NCBI GenBank assembly: GCA_020744425.1
Contig: JAGMUV010000023.1
Location: forward strand, 868,001-932,000
Source of the DNA: Dactylonectria macrodidyma
Taxonomy: Eukaryota; Ascomycota; Sordariomycetes; Hypocreales; Nectriaceae
Direction of reading: 5' to 3'
Length of the DNA stretch: 64,000 nt
Shown: positions 54,801 to 64,000 of the stretch, one piece after another
Position numbering within the stretch: position 1 is the first letter of the stretch
Layout: every line of letters starts with the position of its first letter
The notes under the pieces: generated by a model
What the model was told of the DNA's origin: nothing
The model's input: the letters and a program-made list of their open reading frames with translations, nothing else
The model's database searches: none
Program-made: the position numbers and the translations under genes

Positions 54801-55533
54801 TTATATAGCAATATATGCTTTATAATAATAAATCTCTAGAACTGACTATATTGTCATAGACCCGCTTAACTGTGCATACTCCGTAATAAAGGGGAAATTT
54901 CCCAGGTTCTCCCCCGCGACTAAATCTAGACCGCATTAGTGAATGGACGACGGGGAATTCACTACACCGCCCCGGGCTCTCGGTGTCATGTTGGTTCCCG
55001 AAATATCGTACACATCAGAGTTGCTGAGCTTTTTGCCGCGCCGAGCACAGTGCTTAGCGTAGCGACGACTTCACGCCACTTATGGAGTACATACGTGGTA
55101 TACGTACAGAGCACTACAGGCGTGGTTCCAGCTACCCTACGTAGCAGGTGCCAAGTCTATACCCGTGACTTCGTAATCGGCGCAAATTGTTGGTGCTATC
55201 AAGCACCAAGTGGAGTCATTCCCCTAGATGTTGAACCGAGCCTCTGACCGTCCCATGTGACGCCTGAGCTACTGTCTACGTAATGGAAAACATCCACTCA
55301 ATCTCCGGCACAATAGGTTTATCAATATTCCGTAGAAGAGAATAAAAGCCGTCTGTATTCGCAAACAAAATAGGACGGCACTGATCAATGGAGGTCACAG
55401 CATCATACCTACCAGCCTCCTGTCACCTAATATCCCAGTCTGCCTTCTCCACACCATATTGCCACTTCGATCCCTGTGTCCTTCCTTGTCCCTGACATTG
55501 TTTGGCGACGACGACGCCCCTCATCCTGCTACA

Positions 55534-57140
55534 ATGGCCAACTGGATCTTGGACCCAATGGGTTCTGCCCTATCCGCCTTCAGTGGGCTTGTGGTAGACC
55601 CCACTTGCAATCCGGCGATGGTTGTGCTCCCAGAAATTAGGGGCCTGCAGGTCCTTTCGGTCAGTGCAGCACCACAGCAAAATTACACATATCACTCCCA
55701 GGCTTCGACAGTGTTCCCCGACGATCGCTTTGAAAGTCTCAATTTCTGCAATATCACAGTCACCTACACACATCCTGGCTGGAACGACATCATCAATGTC
55801 ATGACATTTCTTCCTCTTGTGGACGATTGGAATGGCAGGCTTCTAGCGAATGGCGGAGGTGGCTTCATTGCAGGGGGGAACCAATCATGCAAATCTCCAT
55901 GGTGCCTGGCTTGCTTGAAGGCTTTGCTGTCACTACGACAGATGGAGGGCATCGTATGTCTCTTGCCGACACACTTTCGTATTCCTCCAACTGGGCTCTT
56001 TCTAGTCCTGGAAATCTCGACTGGCCTCTTCTAGTTGACTTTGCCTACACTTCCCTTCACGATATGGCTCTGGTCGGAAAGGCGGTAGTTGAGGCCTACT
56101 ACAAATCGCCGCCCAGGTATTCCTACTTTTTTGGCTCATCGGGTGGCGGGAGACAAGGCCACATGCTCGCGCAGCGATACCCAGAGGATTTCGATGGCAT
56201 CATAGGAGTAACGCCGGCCATCAATTGGGCCCAGTTTCTGTGGTCTGGTAATTACCCAGCTTTTATCATGGACCAACTCAAAACTTACCCTCAAGCTTGC
56301 GAAGTTTAAGCTTTCTGGGCTGCTGCAATTGAAGCTTGCGATGGTCTGGACGGCGCAGAAGACGGCATTATCTCAAAGCCCGGACTTTGCCACTTTGATC
56401 CACACGTCGTTGTCGGCAAGACTTTCGACTGCGATGGCGTCGAGTCAGTGTTTTCATTCGAAGCAGCCGAGGTGGTGGCAGCAGCCTGGAATGGTCCTCG
56501 GAGCGCAACTGGCGAATTCCAATGGTATGGCTACGGCCTTGATACTGAAATTTCGAAGCCATACTCTGGAGCCATCAACACTCACTGTGGCCCTGAGGGT
56601 ACTTGCACAGCATCGCCTTTTTCCATGTCCAACGTTTGGGCCAGATATTGGGTTGCAAAGGACCCAGAGCTGGATATGCGTACGATAACGCATGAGAAGT
56701 GGGACCAGCTCTTTCAAGCCTCGGTCAGCGAATTCGAATCTGTGATTGGTACTGCCAACCCAGATCTCTCCGGATTGCGGAGAGCTGGTGGCAAGATGAT
56801 CAATTGGCACGGCCTGGTAGACGAAGCCATCCCTGTCAATGGCAGCACTGACTATTATGATCGAGTCCTAGAAAGGGACCCGCAAGCTCAAGACTACTAT
56901 CGCCTTTATTTGGCACCAGGTGCCGCGCATAGCCAGACGAGCGGACCATCTCCACAGTTGATTTACTTGATATCGACTATGATGGATTGGGTTGAGAAGG
57001 GAATTGCACCTGATATCTTGGAGGCAATTGGATCTAATGATCAAGGTATCTTGTTAAAGCGAAACATTTGCATGTATCCTCAGGTTCAGCATTATATCGG
57101 GGGTGATCACACCCAGCCGGAGGCCTTCATTTGCGTCTAG
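55534..57140 (+). pseudogene. Tannase/feruloyl esterase-family gene with a frameshift and a nonsense codon
   Basis: Two lesions interrupt an otherwise well-kept ~530-residue reading. From ATG 55534 the frame runs to the G run at 55873-55878, where one base is missing (or miscalled). The family continues in the next frame from ISMVPGLLEGFAVTTTDGGH. An in-frame TAA at 56307-56309 splits QACEV from AFWAAAIEACDGLDGAEDG, after which the frame is open to TAG 57140. The nucleophile region is FFGSSGGGRQGHMLAQRYPE, the acid is in WHGLVDEAIPVNGS and the base in PGAAHSQTSG. The family hydrolyses gallate, ferulate or related esters. The Cys residues that normally flank Ser and His (CS and HC) are both Ser here. 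A start upstream with a signal peptide was not found. Confidence 0.82.
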
Positions 57141-57337
57141 GTAGTCAGGAAGGTGGCGGGAGCGCTTGGTAGCTGTCCCGAACGGAATATGTTCTCAAAC
57201 TGTGAAAGGAAATTAAAGCCGTAGAGGTCCATTAACTACCTAGCTGTTGACTCATTTAAGGACGGTGGTCTTCATTCTCCATCTGAGGACTCAAAAAATC
57301 GATTCAGATAGATGAACAAAACATTGAGGGATTATGG

Positions 57338-57877
57338 ATGGTGCCAGTGATATATTTCTTGCCAAGACCCATGCCAGACGCAGACGGCCTGTCACAGGCT
57401 CACAGTAAAACTCAAATGGCCCTCTGTGGCCAGCTTATCGCGTGGAAAGTGCGGACGGTTGATCCAGTCCTCGTCTATCCAAAGGCACGAGAGGAGGCAG
57501 AGCGACGCAAGAACCAGAAAACGACACTGGGAGAATATATACACAACTGCCACTTCTACCTCTACGAGAAACTGGGGCTCGCCGACAAATCCAAGTCATC
57601 GACGGGATTTACGAAGGTTGAGGGTAAATACTCTCCTAAGTGGGTTCGTCCCTGGACCAGCTTTATCAACACCCAGCGTCAACATCATTTTGAGGCAATC
57701 AGGACGGTCTGTGGGAAGAGGAGTTGCGCAAGGGAATATCGGTGTATGGGGCTACGATTTAGCAACAACATCCGGGATTTAACACAACCGAGCGATGAAA
57801 GGCAGGAGCGACGGCGGCGGACCGGACCGAACAAACGAGTGGCGTCCGAGCAGAGAGTCAAAGCCTCCGCCGACTGA
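57338..57877 (+). other. Open frame of 179 codons overlapping dispersed repeat type 2
   Basis: The frame is open from 57338 and ends in TGA at 57877; it begins with a TTG and lacks a convincing ATG near the start. It encodes a basic sequence including PKWVRPWTSFINTQRQHHFE and MGLRFSNNIRDLTQ. Since its second half matches the repeat at 52361-52676, which is closed by stops, it may be a fragment of a once-coding mobile or multigene sequence. I do not recognise it. Confidence 0.3.
57626..57798 (+). repeat. Dispersed repeat type 2, copy B
   Basis: Partner of 52361-52676 without its central insertion. Shared words include ATTTTGAGG, GGGGCTACGATTTAGCAAC (copy A: GGGCTACGGTTTAGTAATAA) and ACATCCG.GATTT. 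It begins about 490 bp after the end of the tannase pseudogene. Confidence 0.72.
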
Positions 57878-58253
57878 CGGAGTGGGTGTCCGTACGCGCA
57901 TAGGCGGAGACGAGAGCCTAGCGCGTCATACCTACCCTATACCCCTAGGTTAAACCCGACCGTCACATCGTGCACTCTCTCCTGTTCACGGACTGATACA
58001 GTAAGAGTACTTTTTTTTTTCGTCTTGAATGACAACCATTTATCTTTATCACCGTAATCCGTAATATTGTATTCAATCCACCTTTGGATGTATGGTTGCC
58101 TAAAGTTAGGCTAGGATGCAAGTTACCTGAGCCTTGTGGATAACTACCTAACTAGGTACGGTAGGTAGGTAATTAAGGTACCTACTGATGAAAACGAGCA
58201 TAAAGACCATGATGCATATAACTACCTAATCCATTTGACTCGAAGCATCTCCA
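57878..58253. other. 3' flank of the glutaminase gene with TACCTA-type repeats
   Basis: A poly-T run sits near 58011-58020. Short ACCTA/TAGGT words crowd 58090-58230 (for example GGTAGGTAGGTAATTAAGGT), making several small palindromes that could fold in the 3' UTR of the minus-strand gene. Confidence 0.5.
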
Positions 58254-59663
58254 TCACCAATTGTCCGTCTTAAACACGGCTTTACACCCAATGCCTCCGA
58301 TGTAGTCCCGCGCTTCAGTTTCGGTCTTGACAACGTGTGGATGCCGCGCCTTGCCCTCAAGATGATGTCCCTGGGCGACATCCATTTGCAGAACTCCCGA
58401 AGGGTCGATGACGACGACGCTCCTCTCTTCCACGAGCAGCCGACGAATGTCCTCATGGATGATCCGCCGTGCGATGGCATTGAGGGAATAGGCCTCACGG
58501 AAGGAAAAGACGATGGCACAGGTTTTCTCGTAGGCTCCGGAACCCGGGTCGTCCGGGTTTGGCTGACCCAGTTCGCGAGCAACAGCCCGAGTAAGACGCT
58601 CCGAGCCTGCAAAGCGGACGGCGCCTCGCAGGCTGAAGATGACGACTTCTTGCTGGCAGTTGGGGTTGTGAGGCTCACTCTCGCCCGCGACAATGGTTGC
58701 CACCGATGTACGCACAGTGGCCCTGGAGATCTGGCTGGCGTCCATCATGTGAAGGCCCATGTCTCGCGACAACTGCTCGCATATAGCCACTCCTCGTACG
58801 CTGTTGCCGCGCTCGTCGAGCTTGGGAGAGAAGGCAGCGATGCCAACCTGGCCTGGCAAAGCACCGATGATGCCGCCAGCTACACCGCTCTTGGCAGGAA
58901 TACCGACGTTTGAAACCCAGTCTCCCGCAGCGTCGTACATGCCGCAGGTGGTCATGACGGATAGCACTTGGCGGACGCTCGTTTGAGGTATGATGCTCTC
59001 GCCTGTGACTGGGTGCACGCCGGCGTTGCAAAGAGTTGCCGCCATCATAGCCAGATCGCGTACGTTAACGTTAATAGCGCACTGGCGGATGTAGCCCTTG
59101 ACGGCCTCCTGCGGGTCGCAAGTCATGATGCCAGCTGCTTTGAGCATGTAGCCGATGCCCATGTTGCGGTTAGCGTCTTTGAGCTCAGCCTCGTAGACCT
59201 CTTCGTCCACATGCAACTGCCGGCCTGCCAGTCTAGACAACGTCTTCAGGATGCGGTCTGTCCTCTGCTCCATCGTGGCATCGGGACCTACCACGAGCGA
59301 GTGTGCAGTGATGGCTCCGGCGTTGATCATGGGGTTCATGGGCCGGTTGCTGCCGCGCTCGAGTGATAGGCGGTTGAAGGCGTCACCCGATGGCTCTACG
59401 CCGATCTTCTCCAATACTCGAGCCAACCCTGCGTCTTCGATCGCCAGTGCGTAGACGAAGGCCTTCGAGATGGACTGGATCGAGAACTCGTGTCGGTCGT
59501 CTCCAGCCGAGTACAGGTTGCCATCCACCATGGCAAGGGCCACGGCCATCTTGGACGTGTCCGCCCTGGCTAGTGTGTCGATGTATCCAGCCGGCGCCCC
59601 ATCCTCATTCGACCGCGCCTTCTCCAGCACCAGGTTGAGGTAGTCAGGAATCGGAGACTTCAT
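58254..59663 (-). CDS. Bacterial-type glutaminase with C-terminal STAS-like domain
   Basis: 469 residues from ATG 59663, intronless. It hydrolyses L-glutamine to glutamate and ammonia using a beta-lactamase-like fold. The nucleophile motif S-x-x-K is Ser64-Ile-Ser-Lys67 in EFSIQSISKAFVYAL. NRPMNPMINAGAI, NRNMGIGYMLK, CAINVNVRDLAMMAATLCNA and IPAKSGVAGGIIG are the family blocks. The core ends near residue 310. The following ~150 residues (VVIFSLRGAVRFAGSERLTR through RSVVVIDPSGVLQMDV) resemble a STAS domain, as in long actinobacterial glutaminases. It has no signal peptide. High GC, no introns and a bacterial layout suggest ancient horizontal acquisition. No lesion is seen. Confidence 0.92.
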   Translation of the reverse strand: MKSPIPDYLNLVLEKARSNEDGAPAGYIDTLARADTSKMAVALAMVDGNLYSAGDDRHEFSIQSISKAFVYALAIEDAGLARVLEKIGVEPSGDAFNRLSLERGSNRPMNPMINAGAITAHSLVVGPDATMEQRTDRILKTLSRLAGRQLHVDEEVYEAELKDANRNMGIGYMLKAAGIMTCDPQEAVKGYIRQCAINVNVRDLAMMAATLCNAGVHPVTGESIIPQTSVRQVLSVMTTCGMYDAAGDWVSNVGIPAKSGVAGGIIGALPGQVGIAAFSPKLDERGNSVRGVAICEQLSRDMGLHMMDASQISRATVRTSVATIVAGESEPHNPNCQQEVVIFSLRGAVRFAGSERLTRAVARELGQPNPDDPGSGAYEKTCAIVFSFREAYSLNAIARRIIHEDIRRLLVEERSVVVIDPSGVLQMDVAQGHHLEGKARHPHVVKTETEARDYIGGIGCKAVFKTDNW

Positions 59664-61302
59664 TGCCAGTAGTGCCAGCGGGGTTGTACAGAGTTAAAAT
59701 GATGAGGTTGCGGCAATCTAGGCCAAGGTATGTTAAGGTTTTATCGAGTGCCTGGAGTAGAGTACGGATACGTATGTTACTTCGGCAAAGGGCTGTTGAG
59801 AAACGAGCCATTATCTCACCATCTAGTCTAACTCCGTATGGCCTAGCAACATCGAGTGCGACTACCATCGTAAAGAAAAGGGTTTAAGCCCCACGGGTGG
59901 GGATTCTGCTGCTCCAATTCCAATAGCAGTCGGTCCCAAGCTGCTACCAACTTGGCATCCGTCATGGTCTTGGCAGAGCTGAGGAGACCAACATCACCAA
60001 CCATAGATGTTGATGATAGAGAAACGAATATTATCTCTGCCTCGTACACAACAATAGACTCGACCATGTTTCCAAGTACGCCAAGCAGCTGCTCGATTTG
60101 CATAGCAGACGGATCCGTCCCTACATGGAATCGCTAAGTGTTGAAAATATTCGACCTGAGGAATGGAGGTACCACATGCATGTCTCATCTAGGTATGTAC
60201 CTTCCGCACACCTACCACCGCGTCTTGATGAGCCAACCGGGAATCCAGATACGCTCAAGCCTCCCGTCGGCGTCATGAGGCGGCAATTTTTCGGTTGGTG
60301 GCAGGAAAGAAAGTTCAAGCCACCTTATATTTTTCCTCAACAATCTAAGCATTGCGATCGACTGGATGCTCAAACGGGTTATTCCATAATACCCAATGTT
60401 CGCTAGATTAAGTTTTGAAACCGCTACAGAGCTTGTCTTTGCGGCCTCGATAATTAATTTGATTACATTACCTAGTCTAGCAGCTGAGTAGAATCCTCGT
60501 ATTTATAGCGACATTCTAACATCATCCAGGGCTTCAGCACGCCATATTAAAATTCAGCTGGAAATCCTGGCCACATGATGACGCTAACTTTACTCCGTGA
60601 TTTTGGCTTGGCTCTAGCCTTACGGAAAGCTCAGCTCCCGGGTGAGATGCAACCGCAGCTTCTGGAAGGAAGCTTACCAGCAGGTTGCAGAGGAACAGCC
60701 AACCTAGCCGCAAATAGTATACAACTAGTTATCTAAAGTGTCGACCGGAACACTCGGATACGACGGCTGCAAGAGGCTGGACCATCAGGGAACAATATTC
60801 AGCATTGCATGGAATCGCCATGTAAAAAGCAAGCTTCATTTCAGCCGCTAGGTAAATTCAAGCTGAGTAATTGTGGTTTTAGACCCTGGTCTCGGCCTCT
60901 TACCTCACATTCATCTCCAAAGATCCAAAGATCCCTCCTCAATGGCGAGTGTGCCACTCTTGTCCCAAATCTATGACGATTCCAACTCCCAACTATCGAA
61001 TTCTATTTTCAGGCTATCGAATTACTCAGACAACTCCACGACATCCACAGGGTTTGACGAAAGGGAATTTTCGACTTCCATAGCATCGAGTCAGCAGCCA
61101 CTTTGCATGCATGTCAGCATGCATGTCGTCACCATGCGCTAGGAGGTACTGAAAAGGTTGTCTTTACTGAACTCAATTCGCCGTTTTCCGAAACCTATGG
61201 AACACGCAGCTCTCATTTATAACACCAAGCAGTTGCTCAATGGCCTCGCTGATGTCTCTCAGTAGCTGTACATTCCAACCAACTCACATAAAAATTTCGA
61301 AT
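59664..61302. other. Intergenic between divergent genes
   Basis: Short frames on both strands at 59843-60103 and 60098-60406 have no recognisable family. A CATGCATGTCAGCATGCATG palindrome-like word lies near 61107-61126. An in-frame ATG at 61240 lies upstream of the preferred start of the next gene. Confidence 0.4.
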
Positions 61303-62457
61303 ATGCTCGTGTCTACTCTTATTGCTTCAGTTGGCCTCTTCGGCTCTGCCCTCGGCGGTCTTATCCCCCGATCCTTCGGAATCCCCAAAGGAGACGGCTT
61401 CCCTAACCCAAGCGACTCCCAAGAGAGGCAGATCGCCCTTCAAGCTGGCGGGAAGTTGCCTGGAGGTCCTCTGCCCAAGACTCTTGGCTCCGGCTCCACA
61501 ACTGCTTTTCAACTCATTGCCTTCAACGAACTCTTCGAGACGGCATTCTTTAGCTCTCTGCTTCACAACATCACTCAAGGCGTGAAAGGATATGAGGTCC
61601 CAGCAAATGAGCGCAGAGCGTCCGAACTAATTATCAAGACCATCTTAGCTGTACGTTTATTCCCACTAACGATTATCAACGGTTCATGCGACTGACACTA
61701 CCTACAGCAAGAAGAACAGCATGCCATTGGAGCTCTCGCAACTCTCAAGTCAGCCGGAAAATTTGCTCCGTCGCCCTGCCGCTACAAGTTCCCCGTGAAC
61801 AAACTCGATGACGCCATATTCCTTGCTGAAACCTTCACAGCAGTCGTACTTGGAGCTCTCCAGGATGCCAACGTAGTCTTCGCTTCAGAAGGACAACCCG
61901 AGATTGTCCGTCTTGTTTCTTCTGTTATTGGCCAAGAGGGCGAGCAAAATGGCTTCTACCGCATTCACCTTGGTGAGATTCCCTCTGAGTCACCATTTCT
62001 GACAACTGTCCCGGCTGCGTTTGCCTGGTCTGCTCTCCAGCTGTTTGTTGTGCCTGGATCATGCTCAAACAATATCAAGAATATTCATATCCCAATCTTC
62101 CCTCCACTTCTGGTCAACGGAGGTCCTGTTGCCAAGGTTGCGCCCAAGGATCAGACACTCAAATTTAAGGCGAACCTGAAGGGCTACAAGCCTGCGAAGA
62201 AGTACTATGGCAGCTCTGGCAACTTATACATTACCTACACTACCGGCCAGCAGCTACCCATCAGTGTTAAAGCAAAGAATGTTCGCTGGCATGGGGATAC
62301 GATCACATTGGAAGCAAAGTTTCCTTACACGGAGAATATCATGGCAGGTTTTAGTCACGCTGCCCTCACTACTGGCAAGAATTTTGCTTCAGCCGATGCT
62401 GTTGTTGGACAAACTCTCGCAGCGCCCGGTGTTATCCAGGTCAGGAATCCAATTTAA
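61303..62457 (+). CDS. Secreted ferritin-like domain protein
   Basis: Two exons, 61303-61650 and 61708-62457, with a 57-bp intron, give 365 residues. ATG 61303 is preferred because it begins a signal peptide (MLVSTLIASVGLFGSALG). Starting at 61240 would add 21 residues before it. The ferritin-2-type four-helix domain covers ~65-230, with helices bearing the carboxylate and histidine ligands: FNELFETAFFSSLLHNI, KTILAQEEQHAIGALATL, AETFTAVVLGALQDA and IGQEGEQNGFYRIHLGEIPS. A beta-rich C-terminus follows (VRWHGDTITLEAKFPYTENI). Related fungal proteins are often called late sexual development or stress-response (rds1-like) proteins. Metal binding is likely, but the role is not established. Confidence 0.85.
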
Positions 62458-62810
62458 AAGTCAGTCGCACAGGCCGATGGGCTGAAACATAGAACCTTAA
62501 CAGGTTCAACTTCAATCCAAGATGAACTGGCCCTTTTTCGTCTTCCATAGTGACTACAGGCAATTATGTCGCCCTCGGTGAAGAGGGCGTCTACTGATAC
62601 TTGGTTCAAGTTATTGTTGTTGTGCGCACTCAAGCTAGCTATCTTGCCTAGAAAAATTTCTGTGGAGGCTATGGTAATCGCCCACCGTCGATACTTTTTA
62701 TCATGTCTTTATGGTGTCACGCGATGACGATAAATCCCTTACTGTGTCGTTGTCGTCTTGTACCCTCGCTAATTTGCATGTACATCACCGCCAGAAGAGC
62801 ATCGAGTAGA
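62458..62810. other. Spacer between convergent genes
   Basis: 3' flanks of the ferritin-like gene and the dehydrogenase gene. No other feature is seen. Confidence 0.5.
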
Positions 62811-63738
62811 TTATGCAACATAATTTGCCTCCATCCATCCCCCATCAACATACCATTCCTGTTTTGTTACAAACTTGCTCTCGTCTCCGAGCAAGAAAGC
62901 GATAGTCGCAGCCACTTCTTCCGGCTTAGAGTAGCGCTTGATAATCGAGGTGAGATTATCGTCCTCGGCCATAGTCCAAGTGCCTTGGCCGTTGGGAAGG
63001 TGAAGCGGCTGCCGAATCATGTCTGTGTTGATACATCCGCTAATGCCTGGTTAGCATGCAAAGTAGCGGGCATCATCTGGATGGGCCAGTACATACGGAC
63101 ACAACAAATTGACTCTAATAGGGTTTTGGGGGTACTTGGCACCTCCTTCGTATGCAGCAACTTGACTGAGTCCTCGAACTGCATTCTTTGACGCAGCGTA
63201 CGCACCCATGTTGCCAGACGCGTACTTAACCTGCTGACTGCCGCAGTTGACAATGCTTCCGCCTGGCTTCATGTGCTTCATTTCGTATTTGATACTGTTG
63301 AAAGTGCCAATCACATTGACATCGAGCATCTGCTTCAACTCTTCAAGGTCTAGATCCTCAATTGGATGAATGCTCTTGTTCATCTTGGCTATGATATTGT
63401 CAGCACACCCAGCCTTTGATGATGCCTTGATTGATCCACTAGCCTGCAACGTTGGCGGCTCCGTCAAGTTCGCCCCATTGCGCACAAGTTGCTTCAATCC
63501 AGTCTTGTACATCCTTGGGGTTGGTTACATCGACTGGGAAGCTCAACACGCGGCCTCTGACGTCCGGGATGTCTTTCTCAATCTCGGCAACAGCTTTGTT
63601 CAGATTGTCCTTTGACGTTGCTGCCATGGACACCTTGGCTCCTCTCACAAGGAGGTACTTGGTCAGGGCCAAACCGGTTCCCCGACTTGCACCCGTGACA
63701 GCGATGACCTTGTCTTTGAAAGGATAAGGGTTGGCCAT
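62811..63738 (-). CDS. Short-chain dehydrogenase/reductase
   Basis: Three exons on the minus strand, 63738-63444, 63388-63097 and 63039-62811, give 271 residues. The enzyme is an NAD(P)(H)-dependent oxidoreductase. The Rossmann motif is TGASRGTG (TGxxxGxG) near residue 15. DGAANVA matches the NxAG position, NCGSQQ carries the catalytic Ser, and YAASK is the Y-x-x-x-K. The end has INTDMI and DGGWMEANYVA. Intron 1 (63443-63389) appears to use a GC donor, because only GC at 63443-63442 keeps frame and family continuity. Intron 2 (63096-63040) is GT...AG. Arg16/Thr20 after the Gly motif gives no firm cofactor choice. The substrate is unknown. Confidence 0.87.
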
Positions 63739-64000
63739 TTTGCCCACAGTGTCAAGTATAGATGTTGAGAAGCAGTGTCATGAAACTCCAGGGCATTGCC
63801 TGTGTTTATATGCTGGGTCAGTGGGGAGAATCGTCAATGGGTGACCGATCGTTACCTTGGTATCGACTACCAATTGGATGGCGAAACCCGGCAGACGTTG
63901 TGCTTGGCTGAGACGGGATGAAGGATTTGATACCTAGTAGAAGGCGTTGGCTCAGGGAGAAGACAATAACCATTCACGGGGTCATCGAGTTACATGCGGA

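Larger units (their letters stand above)
53717..55533. other. Intergenic with tandem and dispersed repeats
   Basis: Holds the 16-bp tandem repeat at 54217-54264 and dispersed repeat copy B at 54589-54800. The frame at 54939-55247 has no known relatives. AT-rich stretches occur around 54280-54340 and 54780-54850. Confidence 0.5.

Overview
The window is nuclear DNA of a filamentous ascomycete (Pezizomycotina, most likely a Sordariomycete such as a hypocrealean fungus). The evidence is short introns of about 46-117 bp with GT...AG ends and CTAAC/CTGAC branch sites, roughly one gene per 2-3 kb on both strands, and families typical of these fungi: HET, NACHT-type NLR, PTH11/rhodopsin-type receptors, 2EXR, secreted CAZymes, and an MFS permease of the Dal5 type. 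Exon joins given here come from reading frame continuity plus splice sites. No transcript data were available.

Layout. 1-128 is the N-terminus of an alpha-glucoside-type MFS permease running off the left edge, with three copies of a GTCGG-N-CCGAC palindrome upstream. 1.8-2.6 kb holds an orphan protein and 3.9-5.6 kb a secreted GH43 glycosidase. From 6.2 to 15.1 kb three minus-strand genes follow one another: a macro-domain protein, an 'ipa'-type protein with a HicA-like C-terminus, and a 1672-residue NLR. The NLR has a RelA/SpoT-like N-terminus, a NACHT NTPase and a HEAT array whose central 102-bp units are nearly identical. 15.8-19 kb carries two secreted polysaccharide enzymes, a CE16-type esterase and a GH5_7 mannanase. 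The mannanase ends 25 bp from a convergent rhodopsin-type receptor (19.0-20.2 kb). A second such receptor lies at 23.4-24.8 kb, followed by a broken 2EXR gene, a C2H2 transcription factor, a 75-aa protein, a HET protein and a convergent glycosylated membrane protein.

From 38 to 58 kb intact genes alternate with decayed sequence. The intact ones are a GGNGC-repeat miniprotein, an MFS transporter, a histidine acid phosphatase, an acetate-transporter family protein and a GST. The decayed ones are an LRR/F-box-like gene, a rhodopsin-type receptor and a tannase/feruloyl esterase. The last two are each preceded by a copy of one dispersed repeat and followed by a copy of a second one, in the same order and orientation. 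This could be the trace of a mobile or duplicated unit. The right end has an intronless bacterial-type glutaminase with a C-terminal STAS-like domain (a horizontal transfer candidate), a secreted ferritin-like protein and a short-chain dehydrogenase.

Functionally the window mixes plant polymer and nutrient acquisition (GH43, CE16, GH5_7, tannase remnant, phosphatase, permeases, glutaminase) with surface sensing and self/non-self or stress-response genes (rhodopsin-type receptors, HET, NLR). The NLR is the most unusual gene seen.
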